Source: Monodelphis domestica (Eukaryota; Chordata; Mammalia; Didelphimorphia; Didelphidae). From it: 64,000 nucleotides of DNA. The translations under genes were made by a program, and so were the position numbers. This document shows, in pieces, positions 18,262-31,089 of the stretch (positions are counted from its first letter, which is position 1; each line of letters begins with the position of its first letter). The stretch lies in assembly GCF_027887165.1 (NCBI RefSeq), contig NC_077227.1, positions 63,855,607-63,919,606 of the forward strand, in the 5' to 3' direction. The notes under the pieces are model-generated. The model did no database searches. It saw only the letters and a list, made by a program, of their open reading frames with translations, and was not told the origin of the DNA.

Positions 18262-19655
18262 TTCCCTCATTCCCTCTTCTTCTAGGCAGCAACAAGCCAC
18301 TTCTTTCAACTTATAAAGTTCCTGCTGTGTCAGGTTTTCACTTGTATGATAGAGGAGCAACAAGAAAGGGGAAAGATGTGGCCCAAGCCAATAAGAAAAG
18401 AGAAAGTTCCTAATATACCACAAGAAGTGATTGATATCTGGTGACCTAGATATGCTTAATATAGACTGGAGAGAACTGATCCAAGAGAGCTATCACATAT
18501 TAATCAGGGAGCAGTTGGAGCTTAGGAGTGTGGAGTTTAACCAGTTATAATAAACATGCAGAGTATGGAGATATGTAAGTATAAATATACATTAAGATCC
18601 AATTAAAACAAGTAAAGTTGGATAAGGCTAAAAACCCAAATCCTTATAGCAGCTTGGTTTTTGAGAGTGATTTTTGTATACACTTAAAAGATGAAAACTG
18701 CCACCCTAGCTAAGGAGTTTTTAAAATTCTATCATCTTTCTTAGCATGAGGGCTCACCTTCTGAAGAAGAATGGGAGGTTGTTGACCCTGCTCGTCCTCT
18801 ATATTCTCTTGTAGCTCTCCAAATGGCTATGCCACCTAGGAAGAAAAGCAACCACCTACCTACCCTCTTAGAGTTTTGTGTATATGTTCTGGAAGGTAAG
18901 AACTGTTAAATCCTGACCTAAGAGGGAAAGGTAGCCAAAGAATTATTGAGTAACGACAATCAGCAAGACCCAGGGAATAAATCATGTGGGAGAGGACCTA
19001 TAGTGAAAGAAAGGAAACCATTGACCTGACTGAGTTAAATCAGAGTTTGCCAGGATATAAAGTTTAAAAGGGTTTAGGATGTAAATTCCTTAGAAGGAAC
19101 TTTCCAGTAGTAGTTTAAAGCCAGAACCAACATGCAGGATTAGGAAGTACTCAGTCTAAGGGGGGGCAATGGGTGCCAGAGAAATATTTTCTCCCATGCA
19201 ACTTCTTTGCCTTAAATCACATTTTTTACATAGCAGCATTGTGCTAGCTATAGTTCTTTGTTTTGATGCTTTCGTACCTCTTGGGTTAGTTTTAGCAGTC
19301 GTCCCCCCTGGACCAGTGCTATCATAGTAGGCTCAAATAGAGATCATGTTTTATCCTTCTGTTTCTCAGATGTCAGCTATGTCATAAACTATGCACTTAG
19401 CTAGGTACATCTTCAATAAAGACTTGCTAAATTATATTTCTTGAGTTGAAAGTCTAGGCCCTTACAACTACTTTGAACCACACTGTGCTCTCAGAAGATT
19501 ACAGCATCAAAAAATTCAGTGTTGAAAATAACCTCAGAGGGCATTTAGTCTGGCACATATTGGAAAAGGAATTCTCTTTAATACTATTGAGAAGTGGCCA
19601 TCCACTCTTTGTGTGGTCTGAATGATAAGCATTTCATTCACTATGAAGGTAATTT
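18262..19655. other. Mostly unrecognised
   Basis: 19510-19640 has CTCAGAGGGCATTTAGTC and GTGGCCATCCACTC, weakly like the ancient repeat at 25250 and 51373. The rest is unrecognised. Confidence 0.4.
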
Positions 19656-19659
19656 AAGA

Positions 19660-19905
19660 TTTCGTGTGATAGTGGATAGAAAGCTGACTTTGGATCCAAG
19701 AGAATCTGGGATCAAGTCCCACATTTGATAAATACTAGCTGTGTAATCCTGGCCAAGTCACTAAATGTTTACTGTTCTAGGTGATTCTCTGAAAGTGTGG
19801 GGTGGAGAGAAGTTTCCAACCTACATTGATCAAGGAAGTTTTCTCATCTGCAAATTCCCTATACTACTGAAATTCCCATTCATATCCCATGAAAAGTATT
19901 AGATT
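19660..19905 (+). mobile_element. tRNA-headed SINE with RTE-like tail
   Basis: The tRNA-like head (GATAGTGGATAGAAAGCTG) is followed by AGCTGTGTAATCCTGGCC and a tail with CAACCTACATTGATCAAGG and TACTGAAATTCCCATTC. It shares its tail with 32610-32840 and 38140-38600. Confidence 0.65.
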
Positions 19906-19954
19906 GGAGGGAATATAGTGCCATAGAAAGAGTATTAGATTATAGTAGCAAAGA

Positions 19955-20560
19955 ATTAGAAACTGAGAGGATGTCCATCAATTAGGGAATGGCTGAACAA
20001 GTTGTGATGTATGTTTGTAATGGTATATTATTGTGTTATAAGAAATGAAGAAAAAGTACAATTTCAGAAAAGTCTGGAAAGACTTATATGAACTGAAGCA
20101 CAGTGAAGTGAACAGAATCAAAAGAACATTTTATAAAGTAATAGCAATGTTGTTCAAAGAACAAGTGTAAATGATATAGCTATTCTCAGCAATACAATGA
20201 TCCAAGGCAATCCCAAACACTCATGATGAAAAATGCCATCCATCTCCAAAGGAAAAAAAAAACAATGGAATCTGAATGTAGACAAAAACACACTATATTT
20301 TGCCTCCTTTCTTCTTTTATTTTTTATCTTTGAGATCTCTTCTGCAAAATGACTAAAATGGAAAAAATATTTCACATGATTACACATGTAAAATCTAAAT
20401 CAGATTGCTTACCATCTCAGGGAGGAAGGAAGGCAATGAAAGTAGGAGGAAGGAAGAGGATTTGCAACTCAAAATTAAAAAAATAATGAATCTTGAAAAT
20501 TGTTTTTATATGTAAATGGAAGAAAAAGCAAACTGTTACTTAAACAAATAAAAAAGAGCA
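19955..20560 (+). mobile_element. L1: Decayed L1 3' end
   Basis: GGATGTCCATCAATTAGGG and ATGGCTGAACAAGTTGTG match the reverse of the end of ORF2 in the intact L1. They are followed by an older-type 3'UTR with CCATCTCCAAAGG, a GGGAGGAAGGAAGGC purine tract and an A-rich end. Confidence 0.75.
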
Positions 20561-20561
20561 G

Positions 20562-20718
20562 TAGATGTAAAATTAGTAGGTGTGTTCAGATTCTGGATGT
20601 TTGTCTTTAGCTATGTCCCCCTCTTTTGGGGTCTCAATTACATCATCTATAAAATGAAAGGATTGGTCTAGGTGAGCTCTGAAGTTACTTGCAGCTCTAA
20701 ATCTATGATCCTATATCC
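20562..20718 (+). repeat. MIR relic
   Basis: CATCATCTATAAAATGAAAG, GGTGAGCTCTGAAGTTACTT and CTCTAAATCTATGATCC. Confidence 0.6.
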
Positions 20719-21104
20719 TTTCTGAAAATAGGGTTGACAGCTTCCACTGAAATACCATATTACCATAATAAAATGAGGGTTTTGTGCATTATCTCTTGAT
20801 TCTCACAACAATCTTATGATGAAGACAGTTCAAATTATTACTATATTTCTGTTATACAAGACATATTTTTAAACATAAAAGCTTAAAATTTCACTAAGAG
20901 TTTTGGGATACCCTATGTATGAGGAAACTAAGGTTCATTGATCCAAGATCTCATACACACATGCACATACATATACACACATATATGTAGATAGACAGTC
21001 CATATACCGAAGTCATATATGTAGACTGAGTTATCCCACTGAAAAATGCAATAGAGAGCATATTTATCATCAGCACAACTAAATTGAATTTTATCATGTT
21101 AAGG

Positions 21105-21245
21105 CTAGGTGGAAACATAGACATCAGCTAGTCTAATCAGTTCCTTTTATAGATGAGTAAACAGAGAATCAGAGACCAACTTGCCCAAGGTCATATATTA
21201 ATTGGTTAAATTCAAATTTGAATATTGGACTTTTAAGGACTCTTA
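21105..21245 (-). repeat. MIR-like relic
   Basis: TATAGATGAGTAAACAGAGA and ACTTGCCCAAGGTCATAT, the reversed MIR core. Confidence 0.5.
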
Positions 21246-21734
21246 TCTAGGATATAGGACAAACAATTCCCTTGAATATCACAGAGCTCTAAAATGGAGA
21301 CAAGGTAAGGTACAACACTCATCTCACCTTCTGTTCACTGAATTTTCACTTGAAAACCTGCAAATTCTTTAAATGTAAAATTGGATCTGTAAATTATCAC
21401 ACTGAAATATAGGTAAATGATGTCTATAAAATTCATCAGATCTATTAATTTTGTAATGCTATAAAAAGGCTAAAATATTGGACAGAATATAACGAATTAA
21501 ACTGAGATAAATGTGAAATCCTATGTATAGATTCAAAATATTAGCTTAAAAAGTGGAAGCTAGACAATAATCTTTGCATAAACTTTACATGAACTGCAAA
21601 TAGAATTTAATTCAATTATGACAAGTTAAGAAGATGCATTCAGAATTAAAAGAACTATAGTATCACAAACAAGAGAGATGATAATTTTTACATACTTTAG
21701 CCTCATCACATTTAATCTGAATATTTTTATTAAA

Positions 21735-21845
21735 TAGAAATAACTGCTGATATTTACATAGAATTTTACATATAACCTCATTTGATTCTCACATCAACAA
21801 TGTGATAGTTATTACAAGTCATTATTTGATTTTTAGAAAATTCTA
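21735..21845 (-). repeat. THER1/MIR-like relic
   Basis: CATATAACCTCATTTGATTC and TCACATCAACAATGTGATAG, the reversed long-tail form. Confidence 0.45.
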
Positions 21846-22974
21846 GTAATTCTGGGCCACCACATTTTAGGGAGGATATAAGGAAATTTACGTGACATCT
21901 GGAGAAGAGAAGCTAAACTATTATGGGACTTGAGACTACATCATACAAAATAAGCAATTAATACATGTTTGCTGAATTCAAGGGAAGAGAAGCAGCTCAG
22001 GAAATCAATGAATCATTTGTTTTTATTGAACACTACTATGTGAATTTGCTAATGTCAAATGTAAAGTAATGTCAGAGTTCTTGTCCTGAATGAATCTATA
22101 TTATAACTACTGAGTGAAAAAACTCTACCTAAAACATACATTTTAATAAAATAATTAGAAATATTCTTTGGCCATTTAATAGTAATACTAGGAATATAGT
22201 CAGTGTCTTATCAAGGAGATCTTATTTCATCTCTGTCTCCTGAATGTTATATTGGGTCTCAGAATTTGCTATGAAGATTTTGAGGAAGAATCTAAAAACA
22301 AATGTTATATTGGAAATGTATCCATAACTGATCTTTTTTTCATTACATATTGAGTCCTCTGAACAATCATGACACCCTTTGTCAGATAGGGATTGTACTA
22401 GATATTGCTAAAAAACACTAGACACATGGGGAAGTGGCACTCAGAAACATATGTTATTCTTTGACTGCTTCCTTGCTGATTATCAGAATGGGAAAGATAA
22501 ATAGAAAACATTCCCATGTAAGAGAAACATATAATATAATTTTGACTTTGGTGAATGGAAAATTCAGTAGCTCCATTCTCAAGTCCCAGAGGTTGACCTG
22601 CATCTTGCACTTAATGTAAAAAATTCAAACTGTATATAGCTATAAAAGTCAGCCTGTCTAGTTAAGTCTATTGATATAGTTTTTCCTTCTTCTTTAATAT
22701 CCCACTACATTCTATTCCCAAGTGTACATAATGACAGCACAAAGCAACTCCAGGGTTATTCATTGTCTTAGTCCTGACTGAGCTCACAGTTCTCAGGTTT
22801 GCCTCTGCCCCTGGCCATGGTACTGACCTCTTCAGAATAGTGCTAACACCAAGTACTCTGCCCTATATACTTTGTATGTGGTTAGTATTTAATGAATATA
22901 TGTTGGATTTTTATTGAAATGAATTGAAAAAATGTACAGAGATAGACAAAGAAATGCTTATAGGGGAGGAAGGA

Positions 22975-23330
22975 GTAGGACTTCAATGAATCAATATAAA
23001 TTTATTAAGTATCATGTGCCAGGAATCTATTAGATGTTGGAGATACAAATGTAAAAGTGAATCAGTTTCTGCCTTTGAGGAACTTGTGCTATAATGAAGA
23101 AATACAGCATGTTTACAGATGAGTAAGTACAAGACATATAGAATTCAAATAAATCAACATTTTCTAATCACCTACTATGTGCTAGATATTGTGCTAAATG
23201 CTGGGAATACAAAGAAAGCAACCAAAAACAAAATGTCCACAAGGAACTCACAGTTCAATGGGGGATACAAAATGTAAATATCTATGTATAAACAAGATGC
23301 ATGCAGAATAGTTTGAAAATAATATTAGAG
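22975..23330 (+). repeat. Two tandem copies of an ancient interspersed repeat
   Basis: AAATTTATTAAGTATCATGT with GCCAGGAATCTATTAGATG and CTAATCACCTACTATGTGC with TAGATATTGTGCTAAATGC are two copies about 170 bp apart. Each is followed by GAGGAACTTG- or AAGGAACTCACAG-type text. Family name not known to me. Confidence 0.5.
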
Positions 23331-25239
23331 AGAAGACATTAACAGTGATTGGTAGTACTAATAGCTGGGGGGTGGGCAGGATTTGGCTAAATAGAGGAAT
23401 AGAAGGGCATTTGAGACAGGTGGTAATGTATGAGAGAAGGTATGTTAAATAATTTCCAATAGGGCTGGTTCTTGTTGGCCCAGAGAGAGGGAGAGAAAGT
23501 GTCAATTAGAATCCCTTCATAATTGGTATAGCGGTCTGAGGGATTGATTGGTATAGCAGGTCCTATGTCAAAAAGTATGTGGTCTCCTCCTGAGTTTCCA
23601 GGACTTGGAAATAAGCCCAGAGAAAAGAGGAAAATTGCCAACAGCTGCTGAAGTCAATTTTTGCCTATGTCTACACAAACATCTATTGCTCATGTATGTT
23701 CTCCAGCCATCAGGATTCAAATGCTATGTGCCCTGATACAGGTCATGCTTTGCAGAATTAAAATTGGAAGGCAACCTTGCAGATGTGTTTACTTGGACAC
23801 AAGGAGATGGATTTTTTTTTCTAAAAAGCAGAGATTGGATGTGCTTGTATGCCTTCATTGGAGCCTGCATTCTGTTTATATTATTTTAATGAGAATATTA
23901 TCTATAAGAAAGGACCATATCCTTAGAGGAATTGGGGTAATCTTCATGTAGGGGGATATTTATTTTTGTAAATGGAAAGTTCAGCAATGGAGATCTGAGT
24001 TTAAAAGAACATAGATTACTGTTCTTCACTAATTTCATGGTTGACTTAAAGGTTTTAAAAATTTTATATCTACTGTGATAGTGCATTTGAAATGTTCTCA
24101 CTCTCATGTATTCATTTTTTCCTCCCTTTGCCCCAGATATAACCTGCTTCTTATTCAGAACACTGCTTTGGGGCTCAAGCTTACTGTGTAAGGGAATTAT
24201 TGGCATAATACTTTGAAGGAAACAAGCACTGAGATGACACTATGTGGAAGATGATAAGGAGATGGCCATAATCTGTCAGGATATTAGGGGAATAATTTTT
24301 CCTGATAGATGACTGCCATTAAAAATAGGAAAAGAGATAAGAAAGTGTTCATTTGTGATTTCAGCAATGGTCAATCTGAAAGGTTATAGAAGAGCATCAA
24401 AGCAAGAGGTTTTTAGATTAGCCATAATAATTACAGCTAATGCTAATTTTTATAGTACTTTACCACTATAAGGCACTTTCTCATTTGCCCCTTCACAATA
24501 GCCCTTTGCTTTTGGAAGTACTTATCACTATCCCCATTTGATTGATTAGGAAACAGGTTTATAGAAACTAAGTAAGTTTGCCCACAAGAACACAGAAAAA
24601 AAAATCTGACCTATGCATCCTGATTCTGAATTCAGGGTTTCTATTTTATATACTACTATTCTCTTCATCAAGAATACTCTCCTCAAAGTGAGGATTTTAA
24701 AATATTGGAACTGATAACACAGAAAGCTGAGGTGGGGGGGGTTGGTTTCTTTGAATATAATTTTTAAGAAGTAGTTTAGGCTTTCAGCTGAATTTTCAAG
24801 GAGGTCATTGAGGGACAAGCTTAGATTAAAAACTTCTCAAATGCAGGACAGAATCTGTAGTATTCTTTTTATATAGCATCAGAATTGGGTGCTTAATGAA
24901 TGCATTTGGATGATTATGTGAGCATAAATGGAAGTAAATGTGCCTCCAACTTAATAGAAACTCATTTAAGATTTGTTGATTTGAATTTCTTAACAGTCTT
25001 CTCTTCAGCAGTAACTCCCCTCCTGTTTCTGAAATCTGTGCTCATTCCTTGATCTTTGTCCACACCACCACCCAAACAGGCAGGTACCCAGGGACTTATT
25101 TTGATTTCCTCATCTCAGATTGTTCTAAGCCCCAAGTTTTGAAATTATCCTTTATTCCCCTCTCATCCACTCACTATTTTGATCCCTGCTAGCACTTAAT
25201 GAGGAGAATGATGAGATAATAGAATGTTAAAGTTGAAGG
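23331..25239. other. Unrecognised apart from one THER1-like relic
   Basis: Contains a short direct repeat ATTGGTATAGC at 23522 and 23549; nothing else noted. Confidence 0.45.
24430..24610 (-). repeat. THER1/MIR-like relic
   Basis: CAATAGCCCTTTGCTTTTGG, TATCCCCATTTGATTGATTA and GTTTGCCCACAAGAACAC. Confidence 0.45.
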
Positions 25240-25635
25240 AACTACATAATCATAAAATCTCATATTTGGAAGGGTCCTGAGAGATAATCTAGTTTGACCT
25301 ATATATCAGCATAAATTCCTTCTATAATATCCCCCCAAATAGTCCTTCAGCCTCTTACTAATGGTCCTCCGTGATACAGAATATTTACTAATAAAGTTTC
25401 CACTTTTGAATGACTTTATTTGTTAAGGTTTTCCTTCTATTTAGCTGATATATTTCACCCCATAACTTCCACTCATGTAGTTCAATCCATTGCTTTATAG
25501 ATTGGAAAGCCAAAGCCCAAAGAGGTAATTTGTTCAAGATAGCTCATCAATTAACAGCAAGGTTGTGATTTTGAGTCCAGATCCACGGACTCTGTATCCA
25601 GAGTCCTTTCTATTGTAATACACTGCCTCTGATAA
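25240..25635 (-). repeat. Ancient repeat plus MIR relic
   Basis: 25250-25470 has GGAAGGGTCCTGAGAGATAA and TAGTCCTTCAGCCTCTTAC, an old amniote-type repeat. 25470-25635 has TTTATAGATTGGAAAGCC and TCCTTTCTATTGTAATACA, reversed MIR. Confidence 0.5.
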
Positions 25636-26938
25636 TAAATGTGTACTCAAGTATGAGTGTCTAACAAAAGATTAATGTAGTATCTTGCGTGGGGGTATTT
25701 GGGTTTTCAAAAAAAAATGGCAGAAGAAACAATGCCATAATCTATAATAATAGGATATTTAACATCTGGGGCAGACCAATTAGGGAAGGAATTTGGAATA
25801 ATGTCCATCAAATCATACAGACATATAGAGCTATCTTCCAACTTGTCTCTTCCATATAGTGCTGTCATTTCACCTGAGTAGATAATCTCTATTACCTTCT
25901 AAGATTAAGCTTTTTCCTGAGTGTTGCTGGGTTTCTCTTGCTGCCTGGACCTAAAGGTCTTGGCATCCAGAATGTCCATCTCTTGCATTTTTGCCAACTT
26001 ATATGATTCCCTTTTGAACAAAACACTGAGGTGTTCTTTAAGATTCCTATATTTCTTTAGTCTAATATAAATACTCTATTAATGAATAGTCCAGTTTCAT
26101 TATTTTGAAGTATTTCCAAAGTCACAAATTTGAAACCAAAATTTTAGGTAATTGATAAATCCAGAGTCCATTTCTCAAATGTTCTTAGATTAATGAATTC
26201 TCATGAGGCATCAGAGATTTATTGTGATCAGTAAGATAAATACCCTTGGTGGAATATGGACCAGGTAAATTTGAACTGAGATATTTTAAATATGAAAAAT
26301 ATCAAGAAGTTCTTGAATATTTAGAAAACTATTTCATTTCTTCCAGAGTATCTCAGAATTAAATGAGAATGGAGAAGGATTTTTGACTAGGGTCCAAGTT
26401 TAACCAAATGAGAGACAGTGCTTCTCAATGACTCAATGCAGCTGTAGCATATTTGGAAGAGGGAATGAAAAGACAGTGATGAGAAAGGGAGTCCTGGTTT
26501 GGTCAACAGCAAATACTGTTGGTTGGTATTGAATTCTCAGGTGAGGGCAAGGGCCTAGAATGGTGAAAAACAGATAACTTCACACTGTCCCACCTAGCTA
26601 TAGCTGTTTGAGCTCCTATTTCATCAAGGTCAAGAAACTATTAAAGTCTGGTAAATTTTTAATTTAACACTTCCTCCTCATCTCACAGTCAGAAAGAATC
26701 AAAGAAGTAAAGATTACTAGAACTGTGAGTTTAAAGGCAGAAGGTTGCAAGCATAGAGAGATGCTCTACAGCATAGCCAAGGGGATAAAATCTGGCACAG
26801 ACCCTGATATATCTCCTGGACAATTCCTTAAAAATTGAATATTTTCTGTGCATTTATTTAGTGTTCTAATTATATTTTTGTATTTTGTATTGGCCATACT
26901 ATCCAAGGAAGGAACCCTTCCTCTAAACCAAGGGTTTT
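25636..26938. other. No recognised feature
   Basis: AT-rich, no repeat landmark or open frame of note. Confidence 0.45.
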
Positions 26939-27112
26939 TAATGTGAGGCCTTGAAATTTTTTCCTGTAATATTTTGATAACTGAAACTCAACATGAATAA
27001 TTACCTTTGTAATCCAATGGATTTTATTTTAAAAAATATTTTGAGAAAAGGTGCATAGACTTTTCTAGGCTGCCAAGGATGTCCACGAGGCTCAAAATTT
27101 TAAGAACTCCCA
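26939..27112 (+). mobile_element. Non-autonomous hAT-like element
   Basis: Begins CAAGGGTTTTTAATGTG and ends TTTAAGAACTCCCA; the two ends are imperfect inverted repeats of the type CAGGGGTTCTTAACCT. The interior has ATATTTTGATAACTGAAACT and GGCTGCCAAGGATGTCCA. Flanking 8-mers match poorly, so no target duplication is claimed. Confidence 0.6.
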
Positions 27113-27164
27113 CTTAGAATTTTGTAGCCTACAACATGGCCCCATTAAAAAACAAATGAGTAGA

Positions 27165-27660
27165 CCCCACCAATATGGGGTCTATTTCCCAAAGAAATCA
27201 TTGGAAAAGGGAAAGAACCTCTATATTCAAAAATATTTATAGCAGCTCTCTTTGGATGGCAAAGAACTGGAAATTGAGGAGATATCTATTAATTGAAAGG
27301 TGTTGGTAATCAAATTGTGGCATATGATTGTGATACAATACTACTACTCCATGAAAAAATAAGGAAAGATCAAAATTTAAATACTTGGAAAGAACTATAT
27401 GAGATAATGAAGAGTGAAATGAGGAAAACTAAAGGAACAATGTGTATAACTATAGATTTAATATTTGAAGAATGACTTGTAAATATTTACCTTTAGAAAA
27501 TGAACTGAGAAATGGAAAAATGAAAGACACGAGGTATATATTTTGCAGGATAATGTCTTCTATGGGAAGGGTACAGAAGGGTTTGATAAAAAGGGGGGAG
27601 AGTAATAAAGTAGTCATAGAATGAAAAATCTTAAAAATAAAAAAAAATAAAATTATAAAA
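27165..27660 (+). pseudogene. L1: Decayed L1 ORF2 C-terminus and 3'UTR
   Basis: AAATATTTATAGCAGCTCTC, GGCAAAGAACTGGAAATTG and GGAAAGAACTATATGAGA correspond to the ORF2 end. A 60-codon open piece (27293-27475) aligns by eye with the intact ORF2p tail ([10 protein letters not shown] to RRTLYTETD). A purine-rich 3'UTR and an A-rich end follow. Confidence 0.7.
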
Positions 27661-27838
27661 ATTGCCTGTAGATAAGACAAAAGAAAACAAGATAACAAAT
27701 GGGACAAATTCATTAGGGCAGGCTACCTGAAGGGGTAGAAATAACCTAAAATGAGCAGTCATAAGATTCCATCTTTAGTTCAAGCTCTGGGTCTAATGAA
27801 CATCACCTTTGAGGTCTGTAACTCATTGACTTGGGGGG

Positions 27839-27843
<5 letters not shown>

Positions 27844-27919
<76 letters not shown>

Positions 27920-27940
27920 GAGACAGACAGACAGAGACGG

Positions 27941-27971
<31 letters not shown>

Positions 27972-27987
27972 GAGGAGAGAGGGGGGG
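27844..27987. repeat. Compound (TG)n(AG)n(ACAG)n microsatellite
   Basis: About 22 TG units pass directly into AG units and then about 90 bp of ACAG/AGAC units with AGAG and ACAA variants, ending in GGAGAGAGG. Confidence 0.95.
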
Positions 27988-28019
27988 TATGGGACGTTCA
28001 GGGTGGACTAGCATTGTAT

Positions 28020-28455
28020 GAGGGCTTGCAGAGCCCTTTCTTTCCAGAGTGGCTCATCCACCTTTGGTGTCCATTTTCACTCAATTAACACTTGTGGTTC
28101 CAAAGAGCTGTAGTTTGTGCAGCAACTATAACCTGGTAAAACTGTCTCAGCAGTTGGCTAAATCAGGCTAAGGATAATTGATAGGACTCAAACCCTTCAC
28201 TGTGTTTGGGGATTTGTCTACTCTAAGCATGTAAAGACTTTCTGCAAAGGAATGGGCAGATGAGAACAACTCATTCCAGTGACTATGAAGGCAGCTGAAA
28301 CAAAGACTATGCAAGGCTTAGAACTTAGTCATACATAAAAGGTTATTTATTGCATCTTGGACAATCACCATTCATGCTGACTTTTGTCTTGCCATTGGAC
28401 TTTGATGACTCTGGAAGAGAGAATGAGACTAATGATTTCACACAACTCTGCCTCA
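28020..28455 (+). repeat. Marsupial interspersed repeat, unclassified
   Basis: Contains GCATCTTGGACAATCACCAT, TTTTGTCTTGCCATTGGAC and CTGCCTCACTTAAATCCAAC. The reverse of the last block recurs at 56750-56800, so two copies of one family are present. I recall it as abundant in marsupials but cannot name it. Confidence 0.55.
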
Positions 28456-28609
28456 CTTAAATCCAACAGTGTGAAGGGTATATGGAGTATTAAAAGGGTG
28501 AGATTCCAAGACAGATGATAACTTCAGGAACCTCAGAACTTTTGGCATTGCAAGATATAGAGCCAGTGGTAGGTTGTGATGTCTATGTGAATTAAATATC
28601 AGTATTGAA

Positions 28610-29040
28610 AGACTCACCCAATTGGAGGGGCAGAAGAGTAACAGAGTCACATTTTTGACAGTCTGACCCCAGTGTCCCAGAGAAGGCCTGGTGTGACGGC
28701 ATCCTGGAAGCGAGATGGCAAGTTGTTGGCCAAAGGAAAGATTTGGGGCTGAGAGGGAGGTTTAGAAAACCAGCTCAAGGAGCTAAGAAGGTCTCTGCTT
28801 CTGTACCTGTCTATGAACATACTGTCTCTCTGGGCAGACTCTCCCTGAATCATCTTATCTGCTCTGGCCATCTCTGACAAGGGGCAGCAATGGGGGATTG
28901 AATTTTTACCGTAAGTTAAAAAGGCTGGAGACCCTATTTCTCTCTTTTGTCTTCTGTACTAATAAGTGCTTATAAATCTAGTAATAAACCAACAAGATTA
29001 ATTTTTACTTAAAACTTCCCCAAGGCAGGGGCATTCAGAG
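28610..29040 (+). mobile_element. Possible LTR-derived region
   Basis: A mixed-composition block that ends with GTCTTCTGTACTAATAAGTG, TAGTAATAAACCAACAAG (AATAAA at 28983-28988) and a T/A-rich end. The order resembles an LTR U3-R-U5, but no terminal rule or duplication is visible. Confidence 0.3.
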
Positions 29041-29099
29041 TCATCAGTGAAGTCAAATCAGCTCCTATATTGTTGGCTGCCAGCTGACTGAAAAAAAAT

Positions 29100-29735
29100 G
29101 TGATTTTTGAAAAATTGCCAATAACTCAGTCTCTACTTCCTTTTCTCTAATCCTCCTCTTATCTATCTTCATTATAGCTCCTAACTTTATCATTTAACTG
29201 AAACTTATTTCTCCAGTGATACCAACAATCTATTAATTATTATATATAATATTTTCTCAATTCTCATCCCTCTTGATTTCTTTGCTTTTGAACACTGAAC
29301 ATATCACTTTCTTCTTGATACTCTCTTCTTAATTTTCATGTCAGTGTTCTTTTCTGATTCTATTCTTACAAGTCTGACTACTCCACAGTTTTCTTTATTG
29401 TATCTTCATCCAGGTCATGCCCCCATACCATGGGAATCTGCCAAGGTTCCACTCTGAGCTCCCTTCTCTTCTCCTATAATTCCCTTTGTGATCTCATTAG
29501 CTCTCATTGATTTAATTATCTTCTCTATGCTGGTGATTTCCAAATCTATGTATCCAACCCTGACTTCTCTCCTGATAGCTGTCTCACAATTTCAGCTGCC
29601 TATGTCATTTCAAACTGGCTGTCCAAATGATACCTTAAATTCAATATGTCCAAAATAAATCATAAATCTTATCTTTTTCACACTCTTCTACACTCTTCTA
29701 TTACCGTAGAAAGCCAACATAGATATCCTTCTCAA

Positions 29736-29807
<72 letters not shown>

Positions 29808-30575
29808 GACCTGATACCTAATATGTTGCTCAATTCCATCAATTCTACATTTACCATATAGAATTCTGCTCAAACACTGATCTTTTAACCCTGTCATTAT
29901 CTTAAAATAAATTCTCCCCACCTTAGGCCCAGACTATTTCAATAATATCCTGGTTGGTCTTCATGACTCAACTTTCTTCTCATTCTAGTACATGCTCAGC
30001 TGCCAAAAAAAAAAAATCTTCCTAAAGTACAGATCTGACTATATCATCTCTCATCTCCCCACCCCTAGTAGACACCAATTTTTTCTATAACCTCTAGGAT
30101 CAAATACAAAATTATCCATTTAGATTTTAAAGCCCTTCATAACCTGGAGTTTTTCTTCCTCTTCAATCTTCTTACACTCTATTTCTTTTCATTTCTTCTA
30201 TCCAATAACTGACTTCCCTGCTATTCCTTGAACAAAACAATGCATCTTTTGACTGTCTGTTTTCATTGGCTGTCTCCCATAACTGAAGTTATTTCCTTCT
30301 CCATTTCAAATCCTGGTACCTCTCCTTGGTTTCCATCAAGTAATACTTTCTGCAAAAATCTTTTGTCAATCCCCTTCATTGTTTGTGTCTTCCTTCCATT
30401 GATTATCTTTTAACTTGTATATATCTTGTTTCTGCATAGTTTATTTTGCTTCTCCATTACACTATGAACTTCTTGACACCAGGGGATGTCTTTTATCTTT
30501 CTTAAATATTCAGTATCTAGCACACAGCCTGGCACATAGTAAGAACTTAATAAATGCTTGTTAATTTGGCTCTCC
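29100..30575 (+). mobile_element. L2: LINE-2, about 1.4 kb of 3' half
   Basis: Contains in order TCATGCCCCCATACCATGGG, AACTGGCTGTCCAAATGATA, AAATTCAATATGTCCAAAA, AATCTTCCTAAAGTACAGA, GCCCTTCATAACCTGGAG and the terminal CTGGCACATAGTAAGAACTT with AATAAATGCTTG. A CT microsatellite sits inside at 29739-29805. No open frame remains. Confidence 0.75.
29739..29805. repeat. (CT)33 microsatellite inside LINE-2
   Basis: Uninterrupted CT units within the L2 at 29100-30575. Confidence 0.97.
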
Positions 30576-30689
30576 TGGGATTTATTTTACTTAGTTTCAT
30601 ACTAGGAGGGAAGAATTGAGAAAGAGAATGCTAGGTTGGCAAGTAGAGGCAGCAATTATCACTAGCATTGATCAACCTAACAGCAAATC

Positions 30690-30990
30690 ACATATTTAGA
30701 GCTAGAAGGGACTTTAATGAATATCTATTCCAAATCCCTCATTTCCTTGATTTCTGATTTATAATAAGGGAAGTGAGGCAAGGTGAAATTAACTGTTGCT
30801 TAACATCACCCAATAAGTGCCAGAGGATGGGAGATTTAGATTTGAAACCTTGGAAGTCATCTAGATAAATCCACCTCATTCCCACTGGTTGTTCAGAAGT
30901 GGTAAACTGAGGCCCAGAAGTATAAAAATTAGATTTTACAAGTAGTAAATGACTATGCTGGTATTCAAATGGAGGTCTCTATAATAGCTT
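30690..30990 (-). repeat. Two MIR relics
   Basis: AGAGCTAGAAGGGACTTTAA with CACCCAATAAGTGCCAGAG, then GGTAAACTGAGGCCCAGAAG with TGCTGGTATTCAAATGG. Confidence 0.55.
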
Positions 30991-31089
30991 TTTATGCTGT
31001 TAAGCATTTATGTGTGCTTTCTAATATTGGCTTTCTATGTTAAGGGAACAACTCTCTAAAGAGCTCACTATACAGTACTAGGAATACAC

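Larger units (their letters stand above)
20719..22974. other. Unrecognised apart from two MIR-like relics
   Basis: AT-rich; an AC/AT-rich low-complexity patch at 20955-20990. Confidence 0.45.

Noticed and set aside
29646..29921. Frames rich in Ser-Leu or Arg-Glu
   Set aside because: Translated CT microsatellite inside a LINE-2.
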